Positions 25,036 to 33,055 of a stretch of DNA of 64,000 bases are shown here, in pieces. The notes under the pieces are model-generated. The model had not been told where the DNA came from. It saw nothing but the letters and a program-made list of their open reading frames with translations, and searched no databases. The stretch is taken from contig NZ_CP150496.1 in assembly GCF_038019025.1 (NCBI RefSeq), positions 89,501 through 153,500 on the forward strand, given 5' to 3'. The stretch's first letter is position 1. Each line of letters opens with the position of its first letter. Position numbers and translations under genes: made by a program. The stretch comes from Polaribacter marinaquae. GTDB lineage: Bacteria; Bacteroidota; Bacteroidia; Flavobacteriales; Flavobacteriaceae.

Positions 25036-26643
25036 TTAGTAACCTAAGTTTTGTTGTAAGTTTGGACTTGTTGCTAAACTTGCAGAAGGAATAGGGTATA
25101 AGTCTAAATGACTTGGTAAAGAAATACCATTTGTACCGTTACCTTTCCATGTCCAATTATAAGAACCACCAGTAAACTTACCAAATCGAATTAAATCTTG
25201 TCTTCTATGAGCTTCTAAGTGCAATTCTCTTGCTCTTTCATCTAAGATAAAATCTAAATTTAACTCAGCAGAAGTAATTGTCTCAGGGTTGTTAGCCCTA
25301 ATTCTTAAATTATTAATGTACGTTAAAGCATTTACTTCTGATGTATTTGTAGCACCTCTTAAGTGAGCTTCTGCATACATTAAATAAACATCTGCAAATC
25401 TAAATAAAGGAAAATCTGTGTCAACAAAAGTTTGGTCAGAACCAAAACCTCCTGTAGATTTTGCATTTGAAAATTTCTCGATTACATAACCTTGGTCTTT
25501 ATTAGAAATATCTAAAATATCGATGCTTCTAGAACCAGAGATAATGTTATTTCTTGTGTCTTGCAAGAAAACACCACCATCAAATAATTGTACAAATTGT
25601 TTTCTTAATCTGATTGCTCCTCCCCAGCCACCAGCGCCAACACCTAATGGTGCACCGTTAGCCTCTAAACTACCTACAGAACCGTTTACCAAAACAGTTG
25701 TTGGTCCGTAATTTTGAACAATTGTACCGTCTGAAACTAAAGGAAAAATAATTTCATTCGTTGCCGCATTGGTATCATTGTCTGCAGTAAAGTTTAATAA
25801 ATAATCTGGTGCTAAAGAATACCCAGCGTTAATTATTTTGTTAAGCTCTACAACACATTCGTCATATTTTGCTTCACCAATATATACTTCTGCATTTAAA
25901 TACAATTTAGCTAAAATCATTGCAGCTACAGCTTTATCTGCTCTACCATGTTCGTTTGTTTTTGCATCTAATAAATCTGCTTCGATAGCTTTTAACTCTG
26001 CTTCTACATAAGTAAAAAGTTCTGCTCTGTTTGCTGCTTTTGGTATAGAATTAACTTGATCTTCTTCTGTTACAAAGTTTGCTTGACCAAATAAATCTAT
26101 TAAGTAATAGTAAGACATTGCTCTTAATAATCTTGCTTCTGCTCTGTAGGTAACAATATCTGCTCTTACATCAGAAGAAACATTTCTACTATCTAATTTT
26201 TCTGAAGTGGTTTCTCTTAAAAAATTATTAGCAAAAGCTACAGTTGCATGTGCTCTACTAAACATACCTAAAATTAATGGGTTTTGGTCTGTCCAGTTAT
26301 TTCTTTGAATCCCGGCAACACCACCATCATTTTCATAAGACCAGATTATTTGATCTGCAGCTAGAGTTTGTAAGTATAATAAAGTTCTACCAAACTGACT
26401 TGTACCTGCATCTAAACCAATAATGTTAGAAGATTCTGGGCCATTAATACCTGTTAAAGATAAGTTTGCATAAACACCAGCTAATAATTCTTTATATGAA
26501 GTTTCATTGGCGAAAAAGTCTTCTCCTAATAATGTTTGATCATCTTGAGGAGTAATATCTAAATCTTTAGTACATGATGTAAATGAAACGAAAAATATCG
26601 TTACCAACATCATTACTTTATATGTTGTTAAATTTGTTTTCAT
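25036..26643 (-). CDS. susD: SusD/RagB family nutrient-binding lipoprotein
   Basis: A 535-residue outer-membrane lipoprotein (lipobox FTSC, Cys24, then TKDLDITPQDD, a typical SusD beginning). TPR-type helices at the N-terminal half (YRAEARLLRAMSYYYLIDLFG) and the conserved C-terminal block ILDERARELHLEAHRRQDLIRFGKF's start and end motifs identify the RagB/SusD family. It forms the lid on the SusC barrel and binds maltodextrin. It starts 11 bases after the end of the susC gene, and the pair is followed by SusE-like genes and an amylase, so the substrate is alpha-glucan by context. Confidence 0.94.
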   Translation of the reverse strand: MKTNLTTYKVMMLVTIFFVSFTSCTKDLDITPQDDQTLLGEDFFANETSYKELLAGVYANLSLTGINGPESSNIIGLDAGTSQFGRTLLYLQTLAADQIIWSYENDGGVAGIQRNNWTDQNPLILGMFSRAHATVAFANNFLRETTSEKLDSRNVSSDVRADIVTYRAEARLLRAMSYYYLIDLFGQANFVTEEDQVNSIPKAANRAELFTYVEAELKAIEADLLDAKTNEHGRADKAVAAMILAKLYLNAEVYIGEAKYDECVVELNKIINAGYSLAPDYLLNFTADNDTNAATNEIIFPLVSDGTIVQNYGPTTVLVNGSVGSLEANGAPLGVGAGGWGGAIRLRKQFVQLFDGGVFLQDTRNNIISGSRSIDILDISNKDQGYVIEKFSNAKSTGGFGSDQTFVDTDFPLFRFADVYLMYAEAHLRGATNTSEVNALTYINNLRIRANNPETITSAELNLDFILDERARELHLEAHRRQDLIRFGKFTGGSYNWTWKGNGTNGISLPSHLDLYPIPSASLATSPNLQQNLGY

Positions 26644-26654
26644 AATTAATTTGA

Positions 26655-29588
26655 TTAAAATTTAATATTAGCTCCTAACAAGAAAGTTCTAGATCTTGGA
26701 AAGTTTAGGTTATCTATACCGTTGTTAAAAATTTCTGGATCTAGACCAGAGTAATTTGTAACTGTAAATACATTTTGAACACCTGCCCATAAACGAATGC
26801 TGTTTCCAGAGAACTTTTTGATTAATGGATTGATGGTGTACCCGAAAGTAATGTTATCCATTCTTAAGAAAGAAGCGTTTTCTAAATAAATATCAGAAGA
26901 AATTACATCTGCTGTATTTCTAAAATTATAATCTAATACAGAAGTAGGTATGTTACCTAAAACTTGCTGATCTTGTAACAAAGCATACTGTGCAGTAGAA
27001 GAGTTTACGTTATTGTAAGCGTAATTACCAATACTTGCTCTTAAATTAAAAGATAAATCGAAGTTTTTGTAGTTAAAGTTAGATTGAAAACCTAAAGTTA
27101 CATCTGCAAGACCATTGTCTTTAATGTATCTATCATCTGCATTTACAATTCCGTCTCCGTTTAAATCTGCATAAGCACCTTCTATAGGAGCACCGTTTGC
27201 GTCATATAATTGTTTATAAACGTAAAATGAATTAGGAGCAAAACCTTCTCTTTGCACTTGAATAGTAGCACCTGTACCACCAGCAATAGAACCTACATTT
27301 AAATCTCTACCTAACGGAATAGAAGTGATTTCTCTATCGATATAAGTTGCGTTAAAGTTTAAGTTCCAATCAATGTCATCGGTTTTAATTACATCAGAAT
27401 TTAAAGAGAATTCTACACCTTGTATTTGTAATTCACCAATGTTTCTTGTAATGTTATTGGTAAAGTTTGTACCATCTGCAATAGGAGTATCAAATAATAA
27501 ATCGTTTGAGTTCTTTTGAAAAACGCCTAATGTACCAGAAACTTTATTGTCAAATAAACCATAATCTAAACCAAACTCTAACGTTGTAGTTTCTTCCCAT
27601 TTAATATCTGGGTTAAATGGTTGTGGTATTGTAGATTGAATTGCGTTACCATCAAATAAAAATTGCGAGTTACTATTACCAAAACGGTAAGTAGTTAAGT
27701 AAATTTCTGGGTTGCTAATATCTTGTTGACCAGTAATACCATAACTTGCTCTTAACTTTAAGTTAGAAACTACATCAGAATCTTTTAAGAAATCTTCGTC
27801 ACTAATTCTCCAAGCTGCTGCAACCGCAGGGAAATTACCCCATCTGTTTTCTGAACTAAATTTAGAAGTACCATCTCTTCTATAAGATAATGTAAGTAAA
27901 TACTTTTCTAAAAATGTAAAGTTTGCTCTACCAAAAAAACCAATTAATACCTCTGGTGTATTTACGTAAGTATCTCTACTGCTGTTAGGGTCGTTTAAGT
28001 TACCGCTGTTAAAACCGTCTCCAGTAAATTCTTGGTAAGAATAACCTGCAGTAATATCTGCCTTTACGTTTTTAAACTCTTTTGTATAATTAAAGTAAGA
28101 ATCTAATAATTCGTTATGTCTATTTTGGTTTCCGTAAGAATTATTACCAACTACTACTGTATTAAAACTTCTAGGTCCTAAAACAGATCCGTTAGAAATG
28201 TAACTTCCTTCTGTTCTATCGAAACCAACGTTTACAACAAATTTTAGTTCTGGTAAAAAATGGAATTTATAATCTAAATTTAAATTACCGTATTGTCTAA
28301 AAGATTTACCAGTGTTGTTGTTTTGTAATAAGCTAGCAACTGGGTTTGTACCACCATTAGCTAATACAAAATCAGAACTTCCGCCTGTGTAATGTTGATA
28401 AAAACCACCGTAAGGTCCTGCAGCTCTTACAGGTTGTGTTGGGTCGTATCTTAAAGCAGCACCAATACCACCAGCAGCAAATCTACTATTTGTAAATGCT
28501 CTGTTGTAGTTTAAAGAAACCTTTAAATGATCTTCAAAGAAAGAAGGATTCATTGCTAAAGAAACGTTAGCTCTGTCAAATTCTGATGTAATAATTCCAC
28601 CTTGTTGTTCAGAAAAACCAACAGATAATCTAGTTGGTATTTTATTAAAAAGAGATCCTTTTGCAGTAATGTTGTGTTGTGTAGAAACTGTATTTTGTAA
28701 AACTTCGTCTTGCCAGTTTGTGTTGGCGTTACCTAATAAACTAGTATCTAAAGTTGTACCAGAAATTGGTTGAGAGTTTACAAGGTTTCTAAATTCGTCT
28801 GCAGAAAATACATTAATTCTATCTAAAACTTCACCAGCACTGTATTGATAATCATAATCTAAAGAGAAAACACTTTTTCCTTTTTTAGTTACAATAATAA
28901 TAACACCGTTAGAAGCTCTAGAACCATAAATTGCAGTTGCAGAAGCATCTTTAAGTACAGAAAAAGATTCGATGTCTGCCGGGTTAATACTAGAAAGGAT
29001 TCCTCTACTACCAGCAGTACCGTTATTGGTAACTGGTAAACCATCAATAACAATTAATGGTGCGTTTGATGCACTTAAAGAAGAACCACCACGAATGGTA
29101 ATTTCAGACCCAGAACCAGGAGCACCACTTGTTGTAATGTTTACACCGGCAACTCTACCATTTAATAAGTTTTCTGGAGTTACAATATTTCCTTTTGTAA
29201 ATTCTTTTGCAGTAATAGCTTCTACAGAGCCAGTTGCATCTTTAATTGTTGTAGTACCATAACCAACAACAATAATTTCATCTAGTTGTTCAGAAGATTC
29301 TGTAAGTTCTACAGTTAAGTTTACTTCTGTACCAATAGTAATTTCTTTATCGGCATACCCTAAGTATCTAAAAACAAGAATAGCTCCTGTATTTACCTTT
29401 TCTAATCTAAAGTTTCCGTTAAAGTCGGTTTCTGTTCCTTTAGTAGTACCTTTTACTACTACACTTACACCCGGTAAAGGATCACCCGATGCTTTTTCTT
29501 TTACGATACCTTTTACAGTTTGTTGAGCAAACATTGTAAATGAAGTACTTAAAAGAATACCAAATAACAATAATTTAAAGTTTTTCAT
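26655..29588 (-). CDS. susC: SusC/RagA family TonB-linked outer-membrane transporter
   Basis: A 977-residue TonB-dependent barrel. A signal peptide (about 1-21) is followed by a carboxypeptidase-regulatory-like domain (about 22-105: GIVKEKASGDPLPGVSVVVK), the plug with EIIVVGYGTTTIKDATGSV and VLKDASATAIYGSRASNGVI, both diagnostic of SusC/RagA, then the barrel ending with an aromatic C-terminus (LGANIKF). It imports oligosaccharides with SusD. First gene of the minus-strand arm; the intergenic region shared with lacI contains a LacI-type operator, so induction by alpha-glucan breakdown products is likely. Confidence 0.95.
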   Translation of the reverse strand: MKNFKLLLFGILLSTSFTMFAQQTVKGIVKEKASGDPLPGVSVVVKGTTKGTETDFNGNFRLEKVNTGAILVFRYLGYADKEITIGTEVNLTVELTESSEQLDEIIVVGYGTTTIKDATGSVEAITAKEFTKGNIVTPENLLNGRVAGVNITTSGAPGSGSEITIRGGSSLSASNAPLIVIDGLPVTNNGTAGSRGILSSINPADIESFSVLKDASATAIYGSRASNGVIIIVTKKGKSVFSLDYDYQYSAGEVLDRINVFSADEFRNLVNSQPISGTTLDTSLLGNANTNWQDEVLQNTVSTQHNITAKGSLFNKIPTRLSVGFSEQQGGIITSEFDRANVSLAMNPSFFEDHLKVSLNYNRAFTNSRFAAGGIGAALRYDPTQPVRAAGPYGGFYQHYTGGSSDFVLANGGTNPVASLLQNNNTGKSFRQYGNLNLDYKFHFLPELKFVVNVGFDRTEGSYISNGSVLGPRSFNTVVVGNNSYGNQNRHNELLDSYFNYTKEFKNVKADITAGYSYQEFTGDGFNSGNLNDPNSSRDTYVNTPEVLIGFFGRANFTFLEKYLLTLSYRRDGTSKFSSENRWGNFPAVAAAWRISDEDFLKDSDVVSNLKLRASYGITGQQDISNPEIYLTTYRFGNSNSQFLFDGNAIQSTIPQPFNPDIKWEETTTLEFGLDYGLFDNKVSGTLGVFQKNSNDLLFDTPIADGTNFTNNITRNIGELQIQGVEFSLNSDVIKTDDIDWNLNFNATYIDREITSIPLGRDLNVGSIAGGTGATIQVQREGFAPNSFYVYKQLYDANGAPIEGAYADLNGDGIVNADDRYIKDNGLADVTLGFQSNFNYKNFDLSFNLRASIGNYAYNNVNSSTAQYALLQDQQVLGNIPTSVLDYNFRNTADVISSDIYLENASFLRMDNITFGYTINPLIKKFSGNSIRLWAGVQNVFTVTNYSGLDPEIFNNGIDNLNFPRSRTFLLGANIKF

Positions 29589-29630
29589 GTATAATTTGTT
29601 AAATAATAACTATATTTTGAATTTGTTATT

Positions 29631-29652
29631 AACAATAAATTTACATTCCACT
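29631..29652. promoter_or_regulatory. shared upstream motif, copy 1
   Basis: CAATAAATTTACATTCCAC upstream of susC/lacI is repeated as CAATAAATTACATTCCAC at 30874-30891 upstream of the MFS operon. Two near-identical 18-19 base copies in the two control regions of the locus suggest a second regulator site or a common leader element. Confidence 0.45.
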
Positions 29653-29698
29653 CTGTAAATATAGAAGTTAGATTCGCAAATACAATATTTTAAAAGTT

Positions 29699-29714
29699 AC
29701 GAAAACGGTTTCGT
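29699..29714. promoter_or_regulatory. LacI-family operator between susC and lacI
   Basis: ACGAAAACGGTTTCGT is a near-perfect palindrome with the central CG typical of LacI-family operators; only one symmetric pair is broken. It lies 111 bases before susC and 71 before lacI, so it could control both the sus arm and lacI itself. A 14/16 match to its reverse complement is at 30790-30805. Confidence 0.65.
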
Positions 29715-29784
29715 GTTGACAACTTTACTTAAAATATCATTAAATTATAAAAAAAGACTATTAAAAATTGCATTTTTGTAAAAT

Positions 29785-30807
29785 ATGAAGCAAAAAGTTA
29801 CCATAAAAACAATAGCTAAAGAATTAGGGGTTTCTACTTCAACAGTTTCTAAAGCGTTAAAAGACAGCCACGAAATTAGTAAAGAAACAAAAGAAAAAAT
29901 TCAAGCTTATGCAGATCTATACAATTATAAGCCCAATAATTTAGCGCTACAATTAAGAAATCAAAAAACAAAACTGATTGGTGTTATACTCCCTAAAATA
30001 GTACATCACTTTTTTTCTACTATTATTAAAGGTATAGAAGAAGGTGCGCATGACAAAGGTTATAGAATAATGGTTTGTTTTTCTGATGAGTCTCATACTA
30101 AAGAAGTCGAAAACTTAAAGGTCTTGTCAAATGGTAGTGTAGATGGTTTAATTGTATCAATAGCAAATGAAACACTTGCAAATAAAGATTTTAAACATTT
30201 TCAAGATTTAGTATCAGAAGAAATACCATTAGTTCTTTTAGATAGGGTAGTAGATGAAATCTTATGCGATAAAGTTGTAGTTGATGATTTCGGAGCAGGC
30301 TACAAAGCAACAAAACACCTATTAAATACAGGTTGTAAAAAAGTAGCTATTCTTACCACGCCAGAATACGTTAATGTAGGTACTTTAAGAAGAAAAGGAT
30401 ATGAAAAAGCACTTTTAGAAAGAAAAATACCAATTGATAAAGACTTGATTATTGAAATTGACGAGAAACAAAACGTTAAAGAACAAATAAGACCAGTTTT
30501 TGATCATAATATTGATGCAATTTTTGCGGTAAATGAAATTTATGCGGCAAAATCTATAAGAATTGCTAAAGAAAAGAGTATTCGTATACCAGAAGAATTG
30601 TCTGTAACTGGTTTTACAGACGGTTTAATTTCAGAATATTCTACACCTTCTATTACTACTATTGCTCAACATGGCTTAACAATGGGAAAGCAAGCAGTAG
30701 AGGCGCTTATCAATAGAATAGAAAATGAAAGCGAAAAATTTAATCCTAAAACTATTGTAATTTCTAGCGATTTGAAGCTTAGAGAATCTACGAAACCGTC
30801 GTCGTAG
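29785..30807 (+). CDS. LacI-family transcriptional regulator of the alpha-glucan locus
   Basis: A 340-residue LacI/GalR regulator. The N-terminal helix-turn-helix and hinge (TIKTIAKELGVSTSTVSKAL, then NNLALQLRNQKT) are followed by a periplasmic-binding-protein-like sensor domain (TKLIGVILPKIVHHFFS ... ISSDLKLRES). It is central to two divergent arms, so it most likely senses maltose or a related sugar and represses or activates both. The CDS end (stop TAG 30805-30807) coincides with the second operator-like site. In Bacteroides this job is done by SusR; a LacI-type regulator is the pattern I know from flavobacteria. Confidence 0.93.
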   Translation: MKQKVTIKTIAKELGVSTSTVSKALKDSHEISKETKEKIQAYADLYNYKPNNLALQLRNQKTKLIGVILPKIVHHFFSTIIKGIEEGAHDKGYRIMVCFSDESHTKEVENLKVLSNGSVDGLIVSIANETLANKDFKHFQDLVSEEIPLVLLDRVVDEILCDKVVVDDFGAGYKATKHLLNTGCKKVAILTTPEYVNVGTLRRKGYEKALLERKIPIDKDLIIEIDEKQNVKEQIRPVFDHNIDAIFAVNEIYAAKSIRIAKEKSIRIPEELSVTGFTDGLISEYSTPSITTIAQHGLTMGKQAVEALINRIENESEKFNPKTIVISSDLKLRESTKPSS

Positions 30808-30810
30808 ATT
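30785..30810 (+). promoter_or_regulatory. operator-like hairpin at the 3' end of lacI
   Basis: ACGAAACCGTCGTCGT (30790-30805) matches the reverse complement of the 29699 operator at 14 of 16 bases. It is embedded in a nine-base inverted repeat, AATCTACGA (30785-30793) and TCGTAGATT (30802-30810), which overlaps the lacI stop codon. It could be an operator for the plus arm, a terminator-like hairpin for lacI, or both. Confidence 0.5.
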
Positions 30811-30812
30811 TG
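30805..30812 (+). promoter_or_regulatory. candidate -7 box of the MFS operon
   Basis: TAGATTTG is an exact TAnnTTTG box touching the operator-like site, which would then cover the -33/-7 spacer as a repressor site should. TATTTTTG at 30847-30854 is an alternative. Neither has a good -33 TTG. The resulting leader, about 138 bases, contains nested inverted repeats (30862-30931). Confidence 0.45.
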
Positions 30813-30873
30813 TAAAGTTTTTATTATCAAATTGATAATTTAAGCTTATTTTTGTTGCATTATTACGATTTAT

Positions 30874-30891
30874 CAATAAATTACATTCCAC
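30874..30891. promoter_or_regulatory. shared upstream motif, copy 2
   Basis: CAATAAATTACATTCCAC, matching 29631-29652 apart from one extra T there. It is enclosed by the inverted repeats TTATCAA (30870-30876) / TTGATAA (30904-30910) and ATTACGAT (30862-30869) / ATCGTAAT (30924-30931). Confidence 0.45.
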
Positions 30892-30954
30892 ACATGATAA
30901 TAATTGATAAGTCTAACATGCTTATCGTAATATTAATTTTATAGTATAACGATA

Positions 30955-32328
30955 ATGAACAAAAAGAAATTAAGTTTCTTGCAAATCTGGAACATGAGTT
31001 TTGGATTTCTTGGAATTCAATTTGGAATGGCCTTAACAGGTGGTTTCATGTCACGAATATTTCAAACACTTGGTGCAGAAATAGAGGATATTCCTATTCT
31101 CTGGGTTGCAGCTCCGTTAACAGGTTTAATTGTGCAGCCAATTATTGGTTACATGAGTGATAGAACTTGGAGTCCTAAGTGGGGTCGAAGAAGACCTTAC
31201 TTTTTAATTGGTGCTATTCTAAGTTCTTTGGCGTTAATTATAATGCCACATTCGCCTACTTTATGGGTTGCAGCTGGTTTTCTATGGGTTTTAGATGCTT
31301 CTATTAACATTTCTATGGAGCCTTTTAGGGCTTTAGTTGCAGATAAATTACCAAGTTCTCAAAGATCTTATGGTTTTGTAATTCAAACACTTATTATTGG
31401 TGTTGGTACTTGGGTTGCTAGTAGTTTGCCTTGGATGGTTTCTCAATTTGGAGTAAGCGATTCTGCAGCTTCTGGTATTGTACCAATGTCTGTTAAAGTT
31501 GCTTTTACAATTGGTGCAGTAGTATTTTTATTAAGTATCTTATATACTGTTTTTACTACGAAAGAGTATCCGCCAGAAGACATGCAAGCTTTTGAAGAAG
31601 AAAAGGCGCAAAAGAATAGGTTTGTTGCAGATATTTTAGAAAATATTGGAAACATGCCTACGATTATGAAAAAGTTAGGTGTAGTTCAATTTTTTAGCTG
31701 GTTTGCTTTTTTCACTATGTGGTCTATGGCAAACCCTGCATTAACAGAACATGTTTTTAAAACACCTGCTCCTGTAGAAAAAGAGTACGTAATGTCTAAT
31801 CCAGTACAAAAAGCTGCTTTTGATGTTGAAAATACTGCTTTTCAAAAATCTTCTAACGAAGTAGGTTCTTACATGGGTATTTACGGTTTGTCTTCTATGG
31901 CTTTTGCTTTAATTCTTGTATTGTACACAAGAAAAAGAAGAATCAACAGAAAATACATACATATGGGTTCTCTTATATTAGGAGGATTAGGTTTTATTCT
32001 AATGTATTTTATTCCTTCACCAGAATATTTAGCAATTTCATTTATTCTTATCGGTTTTGCATGGGGTAGTATTTTATCTATGCCTTACGCAATGTTATCT
32101 AGTGCTGTAAATCCTACCAAAATGGGAGTATTTATGGGGATTTTTAACATGTTTATAGTAATACCGCAAATAATTGCAGCTTTAGGAGGTATCAACTTTG
32201 TATCTAATTTATTAGGGGAAGAAACTATTAATGCTATGATTGTAGCAGGTTTAAGTTTAATTATTGCAGGACTTAGTAATTTTTTAATTACAGAAAAAAA
32301 TGCAATTACATATCAAGAGAACAATTAA
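30955..32328 (+). CDS. MFS sugar transporter, maltose type
   Basis: A 457-residue inner-membrane carrier with 12 predicted helices. The start FLQIWNMSFGFLGIQFGMAL, the loop GYMSDRTWSPKWGRRRPY (the MFS D-R-x-G-R-R signature between helices 2 and 3) and SMEPFRALVADKLP place it in the GPH/SLC45-like group that includes bacterial maltose and sucrose carriers. It leads the plus arm, three bases before the pgmB gene, and so feeds cytoplasmic phosphorolysis of maltose. An insertion rich in charged residues (about 205-225) and a large periplasmic loop (about 265-300) are visible. Substrate is from context. Confidence 0.9.
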   Translation: MNKKKLSFLQIWNMSFGFLGIQFGMALTGGFMSRIFQTLGAEIEDIPILWVAAPLTGLIVQPIIGYMSDRTWSPKWGRRRPYFLIGAILSSLALIIMPHSPTLWVAAGFLWVLDASINISMEPFRALVADKLPSSQRSYGFVIQTLIIGVGTWVASSLPWMVSQFGVSDSAASGIVPMSVKVAFTIGAVVFLLSILYTVFTTKEYPPEDMQAFEEEKAQKNRFVADILENIGNMPTIMKKLGVVQFFSWFAFFTMWSMANPALTEHVFKTPAPVEKEYVMSNPVQKAAFDVENTAFQKSSNEVGSYMGIYGLSSMAFALILVLYTRKRRINRKYIHMGSLILGGLGFILMYFIPSPEYLAISFILIGFAWGSILSMPYAMLSSAVNPTKMGVFMGIFNMFIVIPQIIAALGGINFVSNLLGEETINAMIVAGLSLIIAGLSNFLITEKNAITYQENN

Positions 32329-32331
32329 AAA

Positions 32332-32988
32332 ATGAATAAGAAAGGATTTATTTTCGATTTGGATGGTGTTATTGTTGACACTGCCAAATATCACTACTTA
32401 GCTTGGAAAAAATTAGCTAATCAATTAGGTTTTGAATTTACTGAAGAACAAAACGAATTATTTAAAGGCGTTAGTAGAAAACGTTGTTTAGAAATTCTTT
32501 TAGAAATAGGAAATAGAGAAGCAACTAAAGAAGAGTTTGATACTTGGATGATCGACAAAAATGTAGATTATTTAGAGTATATAAAAAACATGGATGCATC
32601 AGAAATATTACCAGATGTACCTAAGATTTTACAATTTTTAAAAGAAAATAATGTTCCGATTGCTTTAGGTTCTGCAAGTAAAAACGCACAACCAATTTTA
32701 GAAAAAGTAGGTTTATTACATTATTTCGATACAATTGTAGACGGTAACAATGTTACAAAAGCAAAACCAGATCCAGAAGTATTTCTTTTGGCAGCAAAAC
32801 AATTAAATGTTTTGCCAGAAAACTGTGTTGTTTTTGAAGACGCGGTTGCTGGTGTAGAAGCTGCAAATGCAGCTAATATGGTAAGTATTGGTATTGGAGA
32901 CGATAAGGTCTTATCAGAAGCACAATTTAATTTTGTAGACTTCACAGAAATTAATACCGATTTTATTAAAGAGTTATTAGAAAAATAA
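32332..32988 (+). CDS. pgmB: beta-phosphoglucomutase
   Basis: A 218-residue HAD-superfamily enzyme converting beta-glucose-1-phosphate to glucose-6-phosphate. The nucleophile/acid-base motif is FDLDGVIVDTAKYH (Asp8 and Asp10), then the GSASKNAQ motif II, KAKPDPEVF with motif III Lys and FEDAVAGVEAA with motif IV acids. Typical beta-PGM features (WKKLANQLG, FKGVSRKRCLEILLE cap) are present. It lies between the maltose carrier and the GH65 phosphorylase, whose product is its substrate. Confidence 0.95.
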   Translation: MNKKGFIFDLDGVIVDTAKYHYLAWKKLANQLGFEFTEEQNELFKGVSRKRCLEILLEIGNREATKEEFDTWMIDKNVDYLEYIKNMDASEILPDVPKILQFLKENNVPIALGSASKNAQPILEKVGLLHYFDTIVDGNNVTKAKPDPEVFLLAAKQLNVLPENCVVFEDAVAGVEAANAANMVSIGIGDDKVLSEAQFNFVDFTEINTDFIKELLEK

Positions 32989-33055
32989 GAAAGGAGAAGA
33001 TAGAAATAAGAAAATTTTATTTTTTCTCTATTCTTTTCTCTTAAAAGAAAAAAAA

